A DNA stretch of 5,532 bases. It comes from Treponema sp. GTDB lineage: Bacteria; Spirochaetota; Spirochaetia; Treponematales; Breznakiellaceae. Below are positions 4,958 through 5,532 of this stretch, one piece after another. Both the position numbers and the translations under genes were made by a program. Position 1 is the stretch's first letter; every line of letters begins with the position of its first letter. The notes below the pieces were generated by a model. That model did not search any database, was not told the origin of the DNA, and was given only the letters and a program-made list of their open reading frames with translations. The stretch spans positions 1 to 5,532 of the forward strand of contig WQRS01000103.1 in NCBI GenBank assembly GCA_009786615.1, given 5' to 3'.

Positions 4958-5532
4958 ATGAAAACACTTTATTTTGAATGTGCCATGGGAGCCGCAGGAA
5001 ATATGCTTGCGGCTGCCCTGCTTGAATTGCATGACAACCCAAGCGATTTTTTGAACAGGCTCAATAACATTGGCATTCCTGGCGTGCACATAACAGCTCA
5101 ACCATCTATTAAATGCGGTATACATGGTACGTATTTGAAAGTTGCGATTCACGGGCAAGAAGAAGAAGCTCATGATCATAATCACCACCACGATCATCAT
5201 GAGCATTCGCACGACCATGACCACGAACATGATCATGCTCACGATGAACACCATCACCACCATGAACACGCAAGCTATTCAGGCATTGAGCATTTAATCG
5301 GGCATCTTAATGTTTCAGGCAGTGTTAAAAAAAATGCGCTTGCGGTGTACAGGTTAATTGCCGAAGCTGAAAGCCGTGCGCATCGTGTGCCGGTTGACAC
5401 AATTCATTTTCATGAAGTAGGGGAATTGGATGCTGTTGCCGACATTGTAGGCGTTTGTATGCTCATAGAAGAACTTTCACCGGATGTGATTATTGCATCT
5501 CCTGTTAATACCGGTTCCGGTCACATCCGGTG
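4958..5532 (+). CDS. larC: LarC, nickel insertion protein (pyridinium bis-thiocarboxylate nickel chelatase), N-terminal part
   Basis: LarC is a CTP-dependent cyclometallase that puts nickel into the bis-thiocarboxylate ligand made by LarB and LarE, completing the NPN cofactor. The visible 191 residues have no stop and run off the window. They open with MKTLYFECAMGAAGNM, the family's glycine-rich start; residue 15 is Asn where the family usually has Asp (SGDM/AAGDM). A histidine-rich stretch follows (72-104, 20 His in 33 residues, interleaved with Asp and Glu), as expected for a nickel-storing insertion in LarC. Then come IHFHEVGELDAVADIVG (from 149) and ASPVNTGSGHIR, both diagnostic of COG1641. 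The start at 4958 has AAAGGG (4947-4952) 5 nt upstream; an overlapping ATG at 4954 is in another frame. In L. plantarum larC is split into larC1 and larC2 joined by programmed frameshifting; whether that holds here cannot be seen. Confidence 0.93.
   Translation, partial: MKTLYFECAMGAAGNMLAAALLELHDNPSDFLNRLNNIGIPGVHITAQPSIKCGIHGTYLKVAIHGQEEEAHDHNHHHDHHEHSHDHDHEHDHAHDEHHHHHEHASYSGIEHLIGHLNVSGSVKKNALAVYRLIAEAESRAHRVPVDTIHFHEVGELDAVADIVGVCMLIEELSPDVIIASPVNTGSGHIR
5171..5269 (+). other. histidine/acid-rich metal-binding segment of LarC
   Basis: This is an in-frame run of 33 codons, 20 of them histidine (CAT and CAC mixed), with Asp, Glu and a few Asn, Ser and Ala. It is low-complexity DNA but not an exact tandem repeat. 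It is the likely nickel-sequestering loop of LarC. Confidence 0.85.

Noticed and set aside
4907..5269. Minus-strand open frame rich in Met and Val opposite the start of larC
   Set aside because: It is the antisense of the histidine codons (CAT/CAC give ATG/GTG), which creates a methionine/valine-rich shadow with no family features.

Overview
The window holds most of one plus-strand operon for nickel handling, divergent from the start of a housekeeping gene (guaA) on the minus strand. The operon order is: substrate-binding lipoprotein, FecCD/BtuC-type permease, ABC ATPase, larE, larB, larC (cut by the window edge). LarB, LarE and LarC are the three enzymes that build the nickel-pincer nucleotide (NPN) cofactor of LarA-type racemases and epimerases from nicotinic acid adenine dinucleotide. 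The three upstream genes form a complete importer of the siderophore/cobalamin (BtuFCD-like) class. Placed directly in front of lar genes, it is best read as a nickel (or nickel-chelate) importer feeding LarC. The substrate is inferred from context only.

Layout: 1-179 is the 5' end of guaA (minus strand, GTG start). 180-389 is the divergent intergenic region, with a candidate forward promoter near 247-276 and a structured leader at about 301-376. 390-1500 is the binding protein, whose signal peptide (390-~441) is one base out of frame with the mature domain (457-1500). 1502-2599 is the permease, 2596-3375 the ATPase (4-nt ATGA overlap), 3398-4162 larE (apparently started by ATT), 4191-4937 larB, and 4958 to the edge is larC. 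Gene gaps are 1, -4, 22, 28 and 20 nt, and no internal terminator is convincing, so the six genes are probably co-transcribed.

Organism: a bacterium with moderate GC, strong AGGAGG-type ribosome binding sites and a lipoprotein-type binding protein. LarE has the three-cysteine pattern of [4Fe-4S]-dependent homologues, which suggests an anaerobe. The GuaA N-terminus and the overall style would suit a spirochaete or a clostridial-type Firmicute, but this is a weak guess.

The points most worth a second look are the non-canonical ATT start of larE, the broken signal-peptide frame of the binding protein, the leader RNA with mutually exclusive helices, a perfect hairpin over the larE stop codon, and the very histidine-rich LarC. 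No LarA-family client enzyme lies in the window.
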